Positions 9,086-18,288 of a DNA stretch of 64,000 nucleotides are shown here, one piece after another. Positions within the stretch are counted from its first letter, which is position 1, and each line of letters starts with the position of its first letter. The position numbers were made by a program, and so were the translations under genes. Below the pieces are notes generated by a model that did no database searches, was not told where the DNA came from, and worked only from the letters and a program-made list of their open reading frames with translations. Origin of the DNA: Anatilimnocola floriformis (GTDB lineage: Bacteria; Planctomycetota; Planctomycetia; Pirellulales; Pirellulaceae); assembly GCF_024256385.1 (NCBI RefSeq), contig NZ_JAMLFW010000001.1, forward strand, positions 186,001 through 250,000, read 5' to 3'.

Positions 9086-9668
9086 AGTGCCGCTCCGGCT
9101 AACTGTCCAATGGTTCACAAATGTTAAACTGGCGCGTTTCGGCAATGCTGGCAGCTAGCACGCTAGCGATAGCAAAGATTTCGGGAAGGTATTTGGAAAA
9201 TTCTGTGTCAGGCCGCTGGCAGAGCCCCCACTCCAGAGCCAAATCCCAAGTCGTTAGCAAACAACCAGTTGTGGCATATCCTAAGTTCTCGACAAGTTTT
9301 CCACGATTCAGGCAGCGTAGCCGAAGTCCAATTCGGGTAAGCATCTGCGCGCCGAAAACGGCAAGCGATTGACGCGCCCTATGGGATCCGTAAGATGCCC
9401 CGAGCCACTAAGCATTGTGGCAGCACTTTCGACACCTACAATGGATGGTATGGGAGCCCCGCATACCTGCCGGGCATCGCTTTTCATGCGAATTGGCTAA
9501 GACAGCCCTTTCTAAGGAAAGTTGCGAGTGCATTTGGACGATTTTCTCATTCAGGCTCGACACTGGACACTTGTTTAGTAGCATGATGCTGTCGGCCCGC
9601 TGTTTTGCTTCTTCACGGCAACAACGCGCGGCTGCGCATCCCCTAATTCTCAGCAAGGAGCTGACTTG
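9086..9668. other. Intergenic region upstream of the ribonucleotide reductase gene
   Basis: The 583 bp hold no supported gene; short frames at 9121-9372 and 9395-9586 show no family similarity. The region contains the leader of the reductase gene, including a possible cobalamin-box-like segment at 9394-9478. AAGGAG at 9655-9660 is the ribosome binding site for the ATG at 9669. Confidence 0.55.
9394..9478 (+). promoter_or_regulatory. Possible cobalamin-riboswitch-like segment
   Basis: The segment AGCCCCGCATACCTGCC (9455-9471) resembles the B12 box of cobalamin riboswitches, and CGGGCATC after it can pair with GATGCCC at 9394-9400. GCCACT at 9404-9409 resembles another core element. The region is short for a complete cobalamin riboswitch and the P4-P5 core is not convincing, so this is a weak call. 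Confidence 0.22.
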
Positions 9669-12600
9669 ATGGCGACCGCGTCTTCCCCTCGTTCTCGCGC
9701 TGCCCGCACTCGCAACGGCGCCCGCACCCTGGCCGCAGGGCTGCAGGTGGAGCCCCTCTTTTGTCCCACGACCGTCGACAGCCCGTTCGACACCGTGGCT
9801 TGGACGCTGCGCAGCGCCCAGATCAAGGACGAAAGCGGCAAGCTGATGTTCGAGCAGAAGGACGTCGAGATCCCCGAGAACTGGACGCAGCTGGCCACCA
9901 ACGTCATTGTCAGCAAGTATTTCTACGGCGAGAACGGCACTAAGGAACGGGAAAAGAGCGTCAAGCAACTGATCAACCGCGTCACGCGCACGATCACTGA
10001 TTGGGGCATCGCCGACGGTTACTTCGCATCGGCCGAGGACGGCGAGAATTTCTATCGCGAGCTGACCTGGCTCTGCTTGAATCAGCACGGTGCGTTCAAC
10101 TCGCCGGTGTGGTTCAACGTCGGCCTGCACCACATGTATGGCGTGAGCGGGGCCAAGTGCAACTGGCACTGGAACGCCGAAACGCTGGAAGTCGAACAGC
10201 CTGAGAATCCCTACGAGTTTCCGCAGGGCTCGGCGTGCTTCATTCAAAGCGTCGACGACAATATGGAAGCCATCATGCGCCTCGCCACCAGCGAAGCCAT
10301 GCTCTTCAAGTTCGGCAGCGGCACGGGCACCGACCTGTCGACGCTTCGTTCGCACCGCGAAAAGCTGAGCGGCGGCGGAAAGCCGTCGGGTCCGTTGTCG
10401 TTCATGCGGGTGTACGACCAAATCGCTGCCGTGGTGAAGAGCGGCGGCAAGACTCGTCGCGCTGCCAAGATGCAATCGCTCAAGGTCTGGCACCCAGACA
10501 TTCTCGATTTCATCGAGTGCAAGTGGAAGGAAGAGAAGAAGGCCCACTGCCTGATCGAAAAGGGTGGTTACGAAGCCAACTTCAACGGCGAAGCTTACAG
10601 CAGCATTCTCTTTCAGAATGCGAATCTCTCGGTCCGCTTGACCGACGAATTCATGCAGGCCGTGGAAAAGGATCAACAGTGGGCGACTCACTGGGTGACC
10701 GACCAAAAGACCGAAGGCCCGTCGTGGGAAGCCAAGTGGCTGCTCAATCGGATGGCCGAGTGCGCCTGGCAGTGCGGCGATCCTGGCGTACAATACGACA
10801 CGACGATTAATCGTTGGCACACCTGCCCGAACAGCGGCCGGATTAACGCCAGCAATCCGTGCAGCGAGTACATGTTCCTCGACGACACGGCTTGCAACCT
10901 GGCCAGCATCAACCTGATGAAGTTCCGTCAGCCCGATGGCTCGTTCGACGTCGAACGTTTTCAAGCCGCTTGCCGGTTGTATTTCATCGCGCAGGAAATC
11001 CTGGTCGATCACGCCAGCTATCCCACGGCTGACATTGCTCGCAACAGCCACATGTTCCGCCCGCTGGGTCTCGGCTACTCGAACCTCGGCAGCCTGATCA
11101 TGGCTGAAGGTCACGCTTACGATTCGGAAGCGGCTTATGGTTTGTGCGGTTCGATCACCGCGTTGCTGCACGGCTCGGCCAATCTGACCAGCGCCGAAAT
11201 GGCTGGCGTGATGGGGCCGTTCGAAGGCTTTGCTTTGAATCGCGAGCCAATGCTTCGCGTCATGCAAATGCACCGCGACGCTGTCGAGAAGATCAACGAT
11301 GCTGGTCCACAGAACCTGAAGGAAGCGGCCCGCGACTTGTGGGACGACGTTCTCGCTCTCGGTCGCAAGGCCGGGTTCCGCAATGCTCAAGCCACCGTGC
11401 TCGCGCCGACCGGCACGATCAGCTTCATGATGGATTGCGACACGACGGGCATCGAACCCGACATCGCCCTGGTGAAGTACAAGCAACTCGCCGGCGGCGG
11501 CATGCTGAAGATTCTCAACAACACGGTGCCGCTCGCCCTCGGCAAGCTCGGCTACGACGATCCGCAGATCAAGGCGATCTGCGAATACATCGATAAGAAC
11601 GACACCATCGAAGGCGCGCCGGCCCTCGCCGAAGAGCACCTCGCCGTGTTCGACTGTGCGTTCAAGCCCGCCAGTGGTGTGCGGAGCATCAACTGGAAGG
11701 CTCACGTTCGCATGATGGCGGCTGCTCAGCCGTTCCTCAGTGGGGCGATCAGCAAGACGGTGAACATGCCGACCGATGTCACTCCGCAGGACATCGCCGA
11801 TTGCTACTTCTGGGGCTGGCAGCTCGAACTGAAGGCCCTCGCGATTTATCGCGACGGTTCGAAGCAGAGCCAACCGCTCAACACGTCGAGCTCGGATAAG
11901 AAGGATGTCGTCGAACGGATCGTCTATCAACCGCGCCGCGAACGCCTGCCCGACACCCGGCAGTCGATCACGCACAAGTTCAACGTCGGCGGTCACGAAG
12001 GCTACATCAACGTCGGCATGTTCCCCGACGGTCGCCCGGGCGAGCTCTTCATCACCATGGCGAAGGAAGGCTCAACCGTCGGCGGCATGATGGATGCCTT
12101 CGGCACTTCGATCTCGATCGCGCTGCAGTACGGCGTGCCGGTCGATGCTCTCGTCAACAAGTTCTCGCACATGCGGTTCGAGCCGATGGGTCACACGACC
12201 AACCCGGACATCCGCATTGCGAAGAGCGTGGTCGATTACATCTTCCGCTGGATGGGCATGCAGTTCCTGGCCGGTTTCCGCGAAGCCAGCCGGGGCGAAC
12301 TGCCGAGCCAAGGTGAATCGGCTGAGAAGCCCGTTGCTCCCGCGCCGGTCGCCTCCATTCCTGCCGCCAAGCCGGCCGCTCCTGTGGCAAAGGCTCCGGA
12401 AAAAGTCGCTGAGAAGCCCGCGACCAATGGCACGAACGGGACCAACGGCGCTAACGGCACGAATGGTCACTCGACTCCCGCCAAGCCGAAGATCGATCTG
12501 GAAGTGCTCGAACGGGCCGGCCTGTCGATCAAGGGAAAGGAGACGGGCGGCAATGTTCGCAACGAACAGTTTGCCCGCTTCCAACTCGACGCCCCGAGCT

Positions 12601-12683
12601 GCGACAACTGCGGCTCGATCACGGTCCGCAACGGCAACTGCTACCTGTGCCACAACTGCGGCAACAGCATGGGTTGCTCGTAG
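9669..12683 (+). CDS. nrdJ: Adenosylcobalamin-dependent ribonucleoside-diphosphate reductase (class II)
   Basis: The 1004-residue enzyme makes deoxyribonucleotides using a B12-derived radical. Seen motifs: GSACFIQSVDD (first active-site Cys), KFGSGTGTDLSTLR, NPCSE near residue 397 with ACNLASINLM just after, ATVLAPTGTISFMMDCDTTG, and a KTVNMPTDVTPQDI block. A Pro/Ala-rich linker and a low-complexity Asn-Gly-Thr repeat lead to a C-terminal Cys-rich tail (CDNCG, CHNCG, GCS), expected to shuttle electrons or bind zinc. ATG 9669 is preferred over TTG 9666 because it lies eight bases from AAGGAG. Confidence 0.97.
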   Translation: MATASSPRSRAARTRNGARTLAAGLQVEPLFCPTTVDSPFDTVAWTLRSAQIKDESGKLMFEQKDVEIPENWTQLATNVIVSKYFYGENGTKEREKSVKQLINRVTRTITDWGIADGYFASAEDGENFYRELTWLCLNQHGAFNSPVWFNVGLHHMYGVSGAKCNWHWNAETLEVEQPENPYEFPQGSACFIQSVDDNMEAIMRLATSEAMLFKFGSGTGTDLSTLRSHREKLSGGGKPSGPLSFMRVYDQIAAVVKSGGKTRRAAKMQSLKVWHPDILDFIECKWKEEKKAHCLIEKGGYEANFNGEAYSSILFQNANLSVRLTDEFMQAVEKDQQWATHWVTDQKTEGPSWEAKWLLNRMAECAWQCGDPGVQYDTTINRWHTCPNSGRINASNPCSEYMFLDDTACNLASINLMKFRQPDGSFDVERFQAACRLYFIAQEILVDHASYPTADIARNSHMFRPLGLGYSNLGSLIMAEGHAYDSEAAYGLCGSITALLHGSANLTSAEMAGVMGPFEGFALNREPMLRVMQMHRDAVEKINDAGPQNLKEAARDLWDDVLALGRKAGFRNAQATVLAPTGTISFMMDCDTTGIEPDIALVKYKQLAGGGMLKILNNTVPLALGKLGYDDPQIKAICEYIDKNDTIEGAPALAEEHLAVFDCAFKPASGVRSINWKAHVRMMAAAQPFLSGAISKTVNMPTDVTPQDIADCYFWGWQLELKALAIYRDGSKQSQPLNTSSSDKKDVVERIVYQPRRERLPDTRQSITHKFNVGGHEGYINVGMFPDGRPGELFITMAKEGSTVGGMMDAFGTSISIALQYGVPVDALVNKFSHMRFEPMGHTTNPDIRIAKSVVDYIFRWMGMQFLAGFREASRGELPSQGESAEKPVAPAPVASIPAAKPAAPVAKAPEKVAEKPATNGTNGTNGANGTNGHSTPAKPKIDLEVLERAGLSIKGKETGGNVRNEQFARFQLDAPSCDNCGSITVRNGNCYLCHNCGNSMGCS

Positions 12684-12702
12684 TCGAGTCTTGCCGGTAA
12701 AC

Positions 12703-12739
12703 GATGGTGGGCCTCGCGAGTGCGCTTGACCCACCCTAC
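12703..12739. repeat. Half copy of palindromic element (family C)
   Basis: The segment from GGTGGGCCTCGCGAG to GACCCACCCTAC matches one arm of the complete palindromic element at 54008-54094. It starts 20 bp after the reductase stop codon. Confidence 0.7.
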
Positions 12740-12755
12740 GGTTTTAATCGCACAT

Positions 12756-12815
12756 CGGGTTGCTCGGGAAAGGATGCAAGGCCGGAGGCCCCGAGCAACC
12801 CGGTTTTTCTTTTTG
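12756..12815 (+). terminator. Intrinsic terminator after the ribonucleotide reductase
   Basis: A perfect 13-bp stem CGGGTTGCTCGGG (12756-12768) / CCCGAGCAACCCG (12790-12802) is followed by TTTTTCTTTTTG. This ends the reductase transcript. Confidence 0.95.
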
Positions 12816-12838
12816 TTTGTTCTGCTACGTTCACTTCA

Positions 12839-13186
12839 ATGAACCTCAAAGAACAAGCCTTCTTTGCGCGACGGCGTTGCCAAGCATTGGCGAAAATGCG
12901 GCTGGCGATTCAGCATGTCCGCCGATCGTTGACCGTCGATGGCTTGGATCCCGAAATCATCGATGAAGCGATTGCGGAATACGAGGTGTTACTGGCCGCG
13001 CGCCGACGATCTGATCTCTTGTTGTGGCGACTTGGCGCGCTGCTTCTCTTTTTGGCTTGTGCGGCGATCGTGACGACGGCACTGTTCGGGCCGCTGCCAC
13101 ATTTCAGTCGCGCTCATGCCGTGGCTTTGGGAGTTGGCTTGCTGGCGTTGCTGCAAGCATTGTTTCCGATGATGCCTCGACGCTGA
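12839..13186 (+). CDS. Small two-helix membrane protein of unknown function
   Basis: Starting at ATG 12839 the protein has 115 residues. A basic N-terminal part (MNLKEQAFFARRRCQALAKM) is followed by two hydrophobic helices (about residues 61-84 and 91-110). No domain is recognised. The frame continues upstream to 12704, but those codons run across the reductase terminator and are not likely to be coding. Confidence 0.5.
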   Translation: MNLKEQAFFARRRCQALAKMRLAIQHVRRSLTVDGLDPEIIDEAIAEYEVLLAARRRSDLLLWRLGALLLFLACAAIVTTALFGPLPHFSRAHAVALGVGLLALLQALFPMMPRR

Positions 13187-13285
13187 GGCCAATCGGCAGT
13201 CGCACTTCGCTAATCGGCGGCACGGAGTAGTGCATAAGCCGTAAACCAGCGGGGCGAGCCCGGTGGCGTTTCTACACAACGAAAA

Positions 13286-13759
13286 TTACGGCATCGACTT
13301 CAAATCGAAGTTGAACGAGCGATTGCTTGACGAGACGTTGGCCGTCAGGGTGGATGCACTGTTGTAAGCAGCCGGAATGGCTTGGGCTGGCGCGGCAGCT
13401 TTGCCGTCGGGGGCCTCGATTGGTGTCTCTTCATCCGAACCTTCGCCGGCGCCGCCAGCTGTGATCCGGACGATTTTTTCTCCGGGCGTGCAACCGGCTT
13501 GATTGCTGTCGTACAGCAAGCGGTAGCGACCTCCCGAATCGGTCTTGCCGCCGGAAAATCGATTGGGCGGACCTTCGAAGCGAACCGTCACTCCGGCCAG
13601 CGGTTGGCCATCGAGCGTTACTCTGCCGCTGACGCTGACCAGCCCCAGTTCATGGTAACTAACCCGCGATCCGCAACCGGTCAACAGCAGCAGCGCAGCC
13701 AGCACAACCCACGATTTTCCTTGCCGCCAGGCGACCTCGGTGAAATTCGATTTCATCAT
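13286..13759 (-). CDS. Small lipoprotein with carboxypeptidase-regulatory-like (transthyretin-like) domain
   Basis: The 157-residue protein has a signal peptide ending in the lipobox LLTGC (Cys about residue 29). A beta-sandwich domain follows with VSGRVTLDGQPLAGVTVRFEGP and GGRYRL, and the protein ends in the NFDLKSM motif seen in this group. Its ATG overlaps the stop of the DUF1559 gene by one base (TAATG), so translation is probably coupled. This DUF1559-plus-lipoprotein pairing recurs at 41993-43419. The function is unknown; outer-membrane or periplasmic anchoring is inferred. Confidence 0.85.
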   Translation of the reverse strand: MMKSNFTEVAWRQGKSWVVLAALLLLTGCGSRVSYHELGLVSVSGRVTLDGQPLAGVTVRFEGPPNRFSGGKTDSGGRYRLLYDSNQAGCTPGEKIVRITAGGAGEGSDEETPIEAPDGKAAAPAQAIPAAYNSASTLTANVSSSNRSFNFDLKSMP

Positions 13760-14691
13760 TAATCCTTCAGCACTTCGCCGCCATCGCGGCTCCCCATGGC
13801 TTTGTAGGTGACGGCATCCATCGTGTAAGGCACGAAGCGAACCGAGGCATCGGCCATGCAGAAGAGTGTGCCGACAGGATGAAAGCTCGTGAACGATAAT
13901 TCCTTCACATAACCCGAAGCCGTCGCAATCTTGCGGGCGTTCATCGGCACGCCGGTCGAACCGACGAACTCGCTGAATTCAGTCGCGTTCGCGGGCCAGG
14001 GATCGACCTGTGGCGAACCGATGTACCAGAAGTCCATCTGGTTGCCGTCCTGCGAGTACGTGTCCCAATAGCACTCGCCCATCATGAACGTATTCGAGGT
14101 GCCGTCCGTGATGTTTTTGAAGGCGATGCGGCTGTTGCCGAAAAAGATACCTTCCAGATCCGATTGCTCGAGATAGCGCCCCACGGCCGAAGTGCTCGGA
14201 TCGTCGGAATCGGCCGTTGACGAGGCCACGCCGCGGTAGCAGGCCGGCACACGCTTGGGAATGCCTTGATTATTCACATATTGCGGGATGGCAGCTGACG
14301 GGCAACGCAGAGTTTTGATCAAGGTTCCGCAGGCTTGCTCGTTGGGAGAGTTGTCGATATCCCAGTCATTGGCGTCGTTCCACTGGATCGAATTCCACAA
14401 CGGCGCCTGTTCGATGTACGGCAGAATGCAGGCACTCCACCCTTGGCCGAAGTCGCTCCAGCCGAAGGGAAAAGTGTTGAGCGTATCGTGATAGTTATGC
14501 ATCCCGATTCCGAGTTGCCGCAGATTGTTCGAGCATTGAGTTCGCCGCGCGGCCTCGCGAGCAGATTGCACGGCGGGCAACAGGAGGGCCACGAGCACGC
14601 CAATGATGGCGATGACGACGAGCAGTTCGACGAGGGTGAAAGCCCGCCGACGATTCGTTGTGCCGCCAAAAGTTGTCGAGTAGGTGTGCAT
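13759..14691 (-). CDS. DUF1559 pseudopilin-like protein (H-x9-DG type)
   Basis: From ATG 14691, preceded by GGGGG six bases away, the product has 310 residues. It carries a type IV pilin/type II secretion N-terminal signature (AFTLVELLVVIAIIGVLVAL) directly after Arg residues, so prepilin peptidase processing is expected. The DUF1559 domain follows, with REAARRTQCSNNLRQLGIGM and a C-terminal HPVGTLFCMADASVRF block in place of the usual H-x9-DG. Planctomycetes have many such genes, probably forming surface or secretion-related structures. The upstream in-frame extension to 14850 lacks conserved sequence. Confidence 0.93.
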   Translation of the reverse strand: MHTYSTTFGGTTNRRRAFTLVELLVVIAIIGVLVALLLPAVQSAREAARRTQCSNNLRQLGIGMHNYHDTLNTFPFGWSDFGQGWSACILPYIEQAPLWNSIQWNDANDWDIDNSPNEQACGTLIKTLRCPSAAIPQYVNNQGIPKRVPACYRGVASSTADSDDPSTSAVGRYLEQSDLEGIFFGNSRIAFKNITDGTSNTFMMGECYWDTYSQDGNQMDFWYIGSPQVDPWPANATEFSEFVGSTGVPMNARKIATASGYVKELSFTSFHPVGTLFCMADASVRFVPYTMDAVTYKAMGSRDGGEVLKD

Positions 14692-14976
14692 CCAATCCCC
14701 CAAAGTGAGCTCGACCAGAAAACGACGAATGTTGAGCCACCTAGAATGGCAAACCCAGCGCCAGGGACTGCAAAGAAAGTATGAAGATTGCGTGTAGCGG
14801 CTTGCCGCGAACCGCGGCAATAACCATTGCTGCAGCGTTTTGGCGGCCAAGGTCCGCGATCTCGACTGACTGAACGAGCCGCTCTCCTGCTCAGCAGAAA
14901 ATTCAAATTACTAGAGGGAATTCTGCCTGGATAGTTCGATTGCCCGGCTCCCTTGCATGGTCTGCCGGAAAAGGCG

Positions 14977-16224
14977 TCAGTCCGCCTTCCAGAACCTTTG
15001 CACTGCTGCCACGCTCGCTCCCTTTTGCGCGCGGCTCTTGGCGGCGGAAAGCTGATCTTTCCAGTTGCCCGCGGCGAGCGGTGGCTGTTCGAAGTGATCG
15101 ACAAAGATGCTTTGAAATCCATAGATTCCCGGGCCGCCATGGCAACGCAGGCAGCCTTTCATCACGAACCGACCAAAGCCGCGACGGTCGGGATCGGCGA
15201 CGGGATTTTCGATCGGATCCTGTTCGTTGCGCGGCACGAGTCCCAGCAAACCGATATCGAACGGATTGATCTCGTCCCGCGCGACGGCTCGCAAGCTGTT
15301 GCCTGGCTGGTCGAACAAGGCGCGACGGTGGAGCGTGAACTCAAAGACATTCGGCGCTTTTAGTTCCTGATAAACACGCAGTTGCACACTCTCGATCAAC
15401 GGCGAAACGTGGACACTTCCCGTTTCATCGAGCAAGTTCATCCGCCGCGCGAGCGCTACTTGAGTTCCGGCGGGAAACTGCAGCAGTTCATCCCGGCCGA
15501 GTTGCTTCGTGCCAACGTCCTTGAGGTAGGCGAGTGTAGCGTCGCGTCCGGCGGGTAATCGCAGCAGCAGCAAAAACGTGCTGCGGCCCGACGTGGCCTT
15601 GTCATGCGTCGGCGCGGGACTCGCATCCGGCCGCAAACGATTGGTGAGCAAGACCCAGGAGCTATCGGCAGCGAAGAGATCGCGCGGCAGGAACGGCTTG
15701 TCTGGTTCGCGCGGATCGAACTCCGCGGGGAACTGCTGAGCGCGAGCGACGGCGGCGAAGTTATCTGGCAACTTCTCAATCCGTTCGGTCGGCAATGCGA
15801 TCAGCCGCATCGCCTTCGCCAGACGTTGCAGCAGTTGCTTTCTTTCAGCTTGTCTGGCGAGATCTGGTTCGCTGAGCGCAGCGAACACCGCCCACAGGTC
15901 GCGCTGCAAAATCGCCCGCGATACGTCGTCACTAAGATGCGCCGCTTCCGGCCGCAAAAACTCATCGAGTAGTTCCATCGCCCGCCGATGCGAATCACCT
16001 TCGATCAGGAAGTTTGCGCGTGGCGTGAAGTTCGCTTCCAGGTTCTCGTGTACATAACGACTGCCGTTAGGTTGGATCCGCACGTAGAGATGTTCGTGCA
16101 GCCGATTCCACAGATGCTCGCGCGGCGCAGGAAACTGGAACGGTTCCTCGGCGTACGAATTGGCACAAACGCCGAGGTACAGCAGCGCTAGCAGGCCCAC
16201 GACGAGGTTCAGCAGTTTGCCCAT
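14977..16224 (-). CDS. Secreted protein with a C-terminal CxxCH motif
   Basis: ATG 16224 gives a 415-residue protein with a signal peptide (MGKLLNLVVGLLALLYLGV). Most of the chain has no recognised domain. Near residue 365 the sequence MKGCLRCHGGPG contains one CxxCH, which could bind a c-type haem, as in the cytochrome-like domains common in planctomycetes. ATG 16233 is an equally possible start three codons earlier. It is divergent from the transhydrogenase gene. Confidence 0.72.
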   Translation of the reverse strand: MGKLLNLVVGLLALLYLGVCANSYAEEPFQFPAPREHLWNRLHEHLYVRIQPNGSRYVHENLEANFTPRANFLIEGDSHRRAMELLDEFLRPEAAHLSDDVSRAILQRDLWAVFAALSEPDLARQAERKQLLQRLAKAMRLIALPTERIEKLPDNFAAVARAQQFPAEFDPREPDKPFLPRDLFAADSSWVLLTNRLRPDASPAPTHDKATSGRSTFLLLLRLPAGRDATLAYLKDVGTKQLGRDELLQFPAGTQVALARRMNLLDETGSVHVSPLIESVQLRVYQELKAPNVFEFTLHRRALFDQPGNSLRAVARDEINPFDIGLLGLVPRNEQDPIENPVADPDRRGFGRFVMKGCLRCHGGPGIYGFQSIFVDHFEQPPLAAGNWKDQLSAAKSRAQKGASVAAVQRFWKAD

Positions 16225-16372
16225 GCAGGGCATTCTGGCACTCTTTCCAGCGAAAATACAGCGCGGCGGCGCGACATCGTCTGGCCTCCCCCAAACTCGG
16301 CCTTGTCCGGTACGATAGTGGCTTGAGGCGGAGGGAACTGGCCGTTTGACGGCGCACGAGGTGGAAGCAGCA

Positions 16373-17770
16373 ATGCCAGAATATGATGTCGATGTGCTGG
16401 TGATCGGCACGGGACCCGGCGGCGAAGGGGCCGCCATGCAGTCTGTCAAACAAGGCCTACGAACCGTTGTCGTCGAGCGTTTCAATCGCGTCGGCGGCGG
16501 CTGCACGCACTGGGGGACGATCCCCAGCAAGGCCCTGCGGTTCGCCATTTATCAGCTGCTCGAGGTCAACACCAATCGCCTGATTCGCGAAGCTGGTTAC
16601 AACCTCGAGCTGACCTTTCCGCAGCTCCGCAAATCGGCCGAAGCGACGATTCAGCTGCAAGAAGACATGCGGCGGGGCTTCTACGACAAGAACGGCGCCC
16701 GGCTGGTCTTCGGTTCTGCGAAGTTCGTCGATCCGCACACGGTGGCCGTGACCGATAACCGTGGCTTGGTCGAAACGATCACGGCGGGAAACATTGTTAT
16801 CGCCACCGGCGCTCGTCCCTATCGGCCGCCAGATATTGATTTTACTCATCCGCGGATTTTCGACAGCGACACGATTCTCAATCTGCAATCAACGCCAAAG
16901 ACGATTTCGGTGTATGGCGCTGGTGTGGTCGGCTGCGAATATGCGTCGATGTTTCGCAACCTGGGCTGCAAGATCAACCTCGTCAACACGCGGCAACAAC
17001 TGCTCGAGTTTCTCGATGACGAAATCTGCGACGCGCTGAGCTATCACCTGCGCGAGACCGGTTGCTTGATTCGCCATGGCGAAATTTATGAGAAGGTCGA
17101 AGGGCTCAGCGACGGCGTGGTGCTGCACTTGAAGAGCGGCAAGAAGCTGAAGACCGATATTCTGCTGTGGGCCAACGGCCGCACCGGCAACACCGATAAT
17201 CTCGGCTTGGAAAACGTCGGCCTGACAGCGGATTCGCGCGGGCAGTTGAAAGTCGACGAATCGTATCGCACTGCAGCGCCGAATATCTATGCGGTCGGTG
17301 ACGTGATTGGTTATCCAGCCCTCGCGAGCGCGGCCTACATGCAAGGCCGAGCCGCCGTGCTGCATCTGAATGGCGATGAGTGCGCGAGCTTGCTCGCCAA
17401 GGATATTCCGACCGGCATTTACACCAGCCCCGAAATCAGCAGCATCGGCAAGACCGAGCGCGAGCTGACGACCGAAGGCGTGCCTTACGAAGTAGGCCAC
17501 GCGCAGTTCAAGAGCCTGGCTCGTGCGCAAATCACCGGCCGCCGCGTCGGCATGCTCAAGCTCTTGTTTCATCGCGAAACATTGGCCGTCCTCGGCGTGC
17601 ACTGCTTCGGCGTGAACGCCGCCGAAATCGTCCACATCGGCCAAGCCATCATGATGCAACCGCCGCCGCACAACACGCTGATGTACTTCATCAACACGAC
17701 GTTCAACTACCCGACGATGGCGGAAGCGTATCGGGTGGCGGCGTTGAATGGATACAACCGGTTGTTTTAA
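16373..17770 (+). CDS. sthA: Soluble (Si-specific) NAD(P)+ transhydrogenase
   Basis: The 465-residue cytoplasmic flavoprotein balances NADPH and NADH. The FAD-binding GTGPGG is at residues 12-17. The region [14 protein letters not shown] matches SthA: C44 is present but the second redox Cys of lipoamide-dehydrogenase relatives is replaced by Thr49, which separates transhydrogenase from the disulfide reductases. The NAD-binding [14 protein letters not shown] and the C-terminal dimerisation domain ([18 protein letters not shown]) are intact. The start at ATG 16373 agrees with the family; the frame runs a little further upstream. Confidence 0.95.
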   Translation: MPEYDVDVLVIGTGPGGEGAAMQSVKQGLRTVVVERFNRVGGGCTHWGTIPSKALRFAIYQLLEVNTNRLIREAGYNLELTFPQLRKSAEATIQLQEDMRRGFYDKNGARLVFGSAKFVDPHTVAVTDNRGLVETITAGNIVIATGARPYRPPDIDFTHPRIFDSDTILNLQSTPKTISVYGAGVVGCEYASMFRNLGCKINLVNTRQQLLEFLDDEICDALSYHLRETGCLIRHGEIYEKVEGLSDGVVLHLKSGKKLKTDILLWANGRTGNTDNLGLENVGLTADSRGQLKVDESYRTAAPNIYAVGDVIGYPALASAAYMQGRAAVLHLNGDECASLLAKDIPTGIYTSPEISSIGKTERELTTEGVPYEVGHAQFKSLARAQITGRRVGMLKLLFHRETLAVLGVHCFGVNAAEIVHIGQAIMMQPPPHNTLMYFINTTFNYPTMAEAYRVAALNGYNRLF

Positions 17771-17790
17771 AGGCGGAAGTAGGTCTGCAT

Positions 17791-18210
17791 TTATAGCCAG
17801 AACGCGCAAAACCGCGCGCGATCCCAATCTTCAGGCTGCAGGATAAATAGCCCCGCTCCGCCGGTTCCTTCATGTGCACCCATGACATCGAAGACAACCA
17901 GCCCGTTCTCAAGCATCAGATAGGGAGATTCAACTCCCGAAATTCCCGGCAACGGGCGCAATACTTCAACGATGCGTTGACCAACCACGCTGGCAAGTGC
18001 CGGTGCGGTGAGTGGTTTAGATTCCAGCGGGGGCTCTTCCCCAAAAAAATCCAGACTGTCTTCAAAGGGGAGGAAAAAAGTCAGCCCCGACTCCAGGCGG
18101 TAAAAAGTCGTGACCAAATCAATTCCGCTGGCCGATTCGCCGACTTGCAAAATCGCAGCGAGGCGTTGCCCGATAATTTGTTCGCGCGGAATTGGCGGCT
18201 GGTCTGCCAT
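17791..18210 (-). CDS. Hypothetical protein (139 residues)
   Basis: This small acidic protein lacks a signal peptide or membrane segment. It contains GQRLAAILQVGES and, later, GQRIVEVLRPLPGIS, two similar stretches that suggest an internal duplication of a short alpha-beta unit. No family is recognised. It is convergent with the transhydrogenase gene (stops 20 bp apart) and divergent from the hydrolase gene at 18289. Confidence 0.6.
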   Translation of the reverse strand: MADQPPIPREQIIGQRLAAILQVGESASGIDLVTTFYRLESGLTFFLPFEDSLDFFGEEPPLESKPLTAPALASVVGQRIVEVLRPLPGISGVESPYLMLENGLVVFDVMGAHEGTGGAGLFILQPEDWDRARFCAFWL

Positions 18211-18288
18211 GATTCTGATCGCTCACTTTTGTTATGATTGAGTGATTCAGTCTAATCCAATTAGAAATGACCTGTTCTCGGAGTCCTG

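Noticed and set aside
9121-9586. Short frames at 9121-9372 and 9395-9586
   Set aside because: No ribosome binding site, no family similarity, and they lie across the leader of nrdJ.
9408-11996. 862-codon frame on the minus strand
   Set aside because: Antisense to the ribonucleotide reductase gene.
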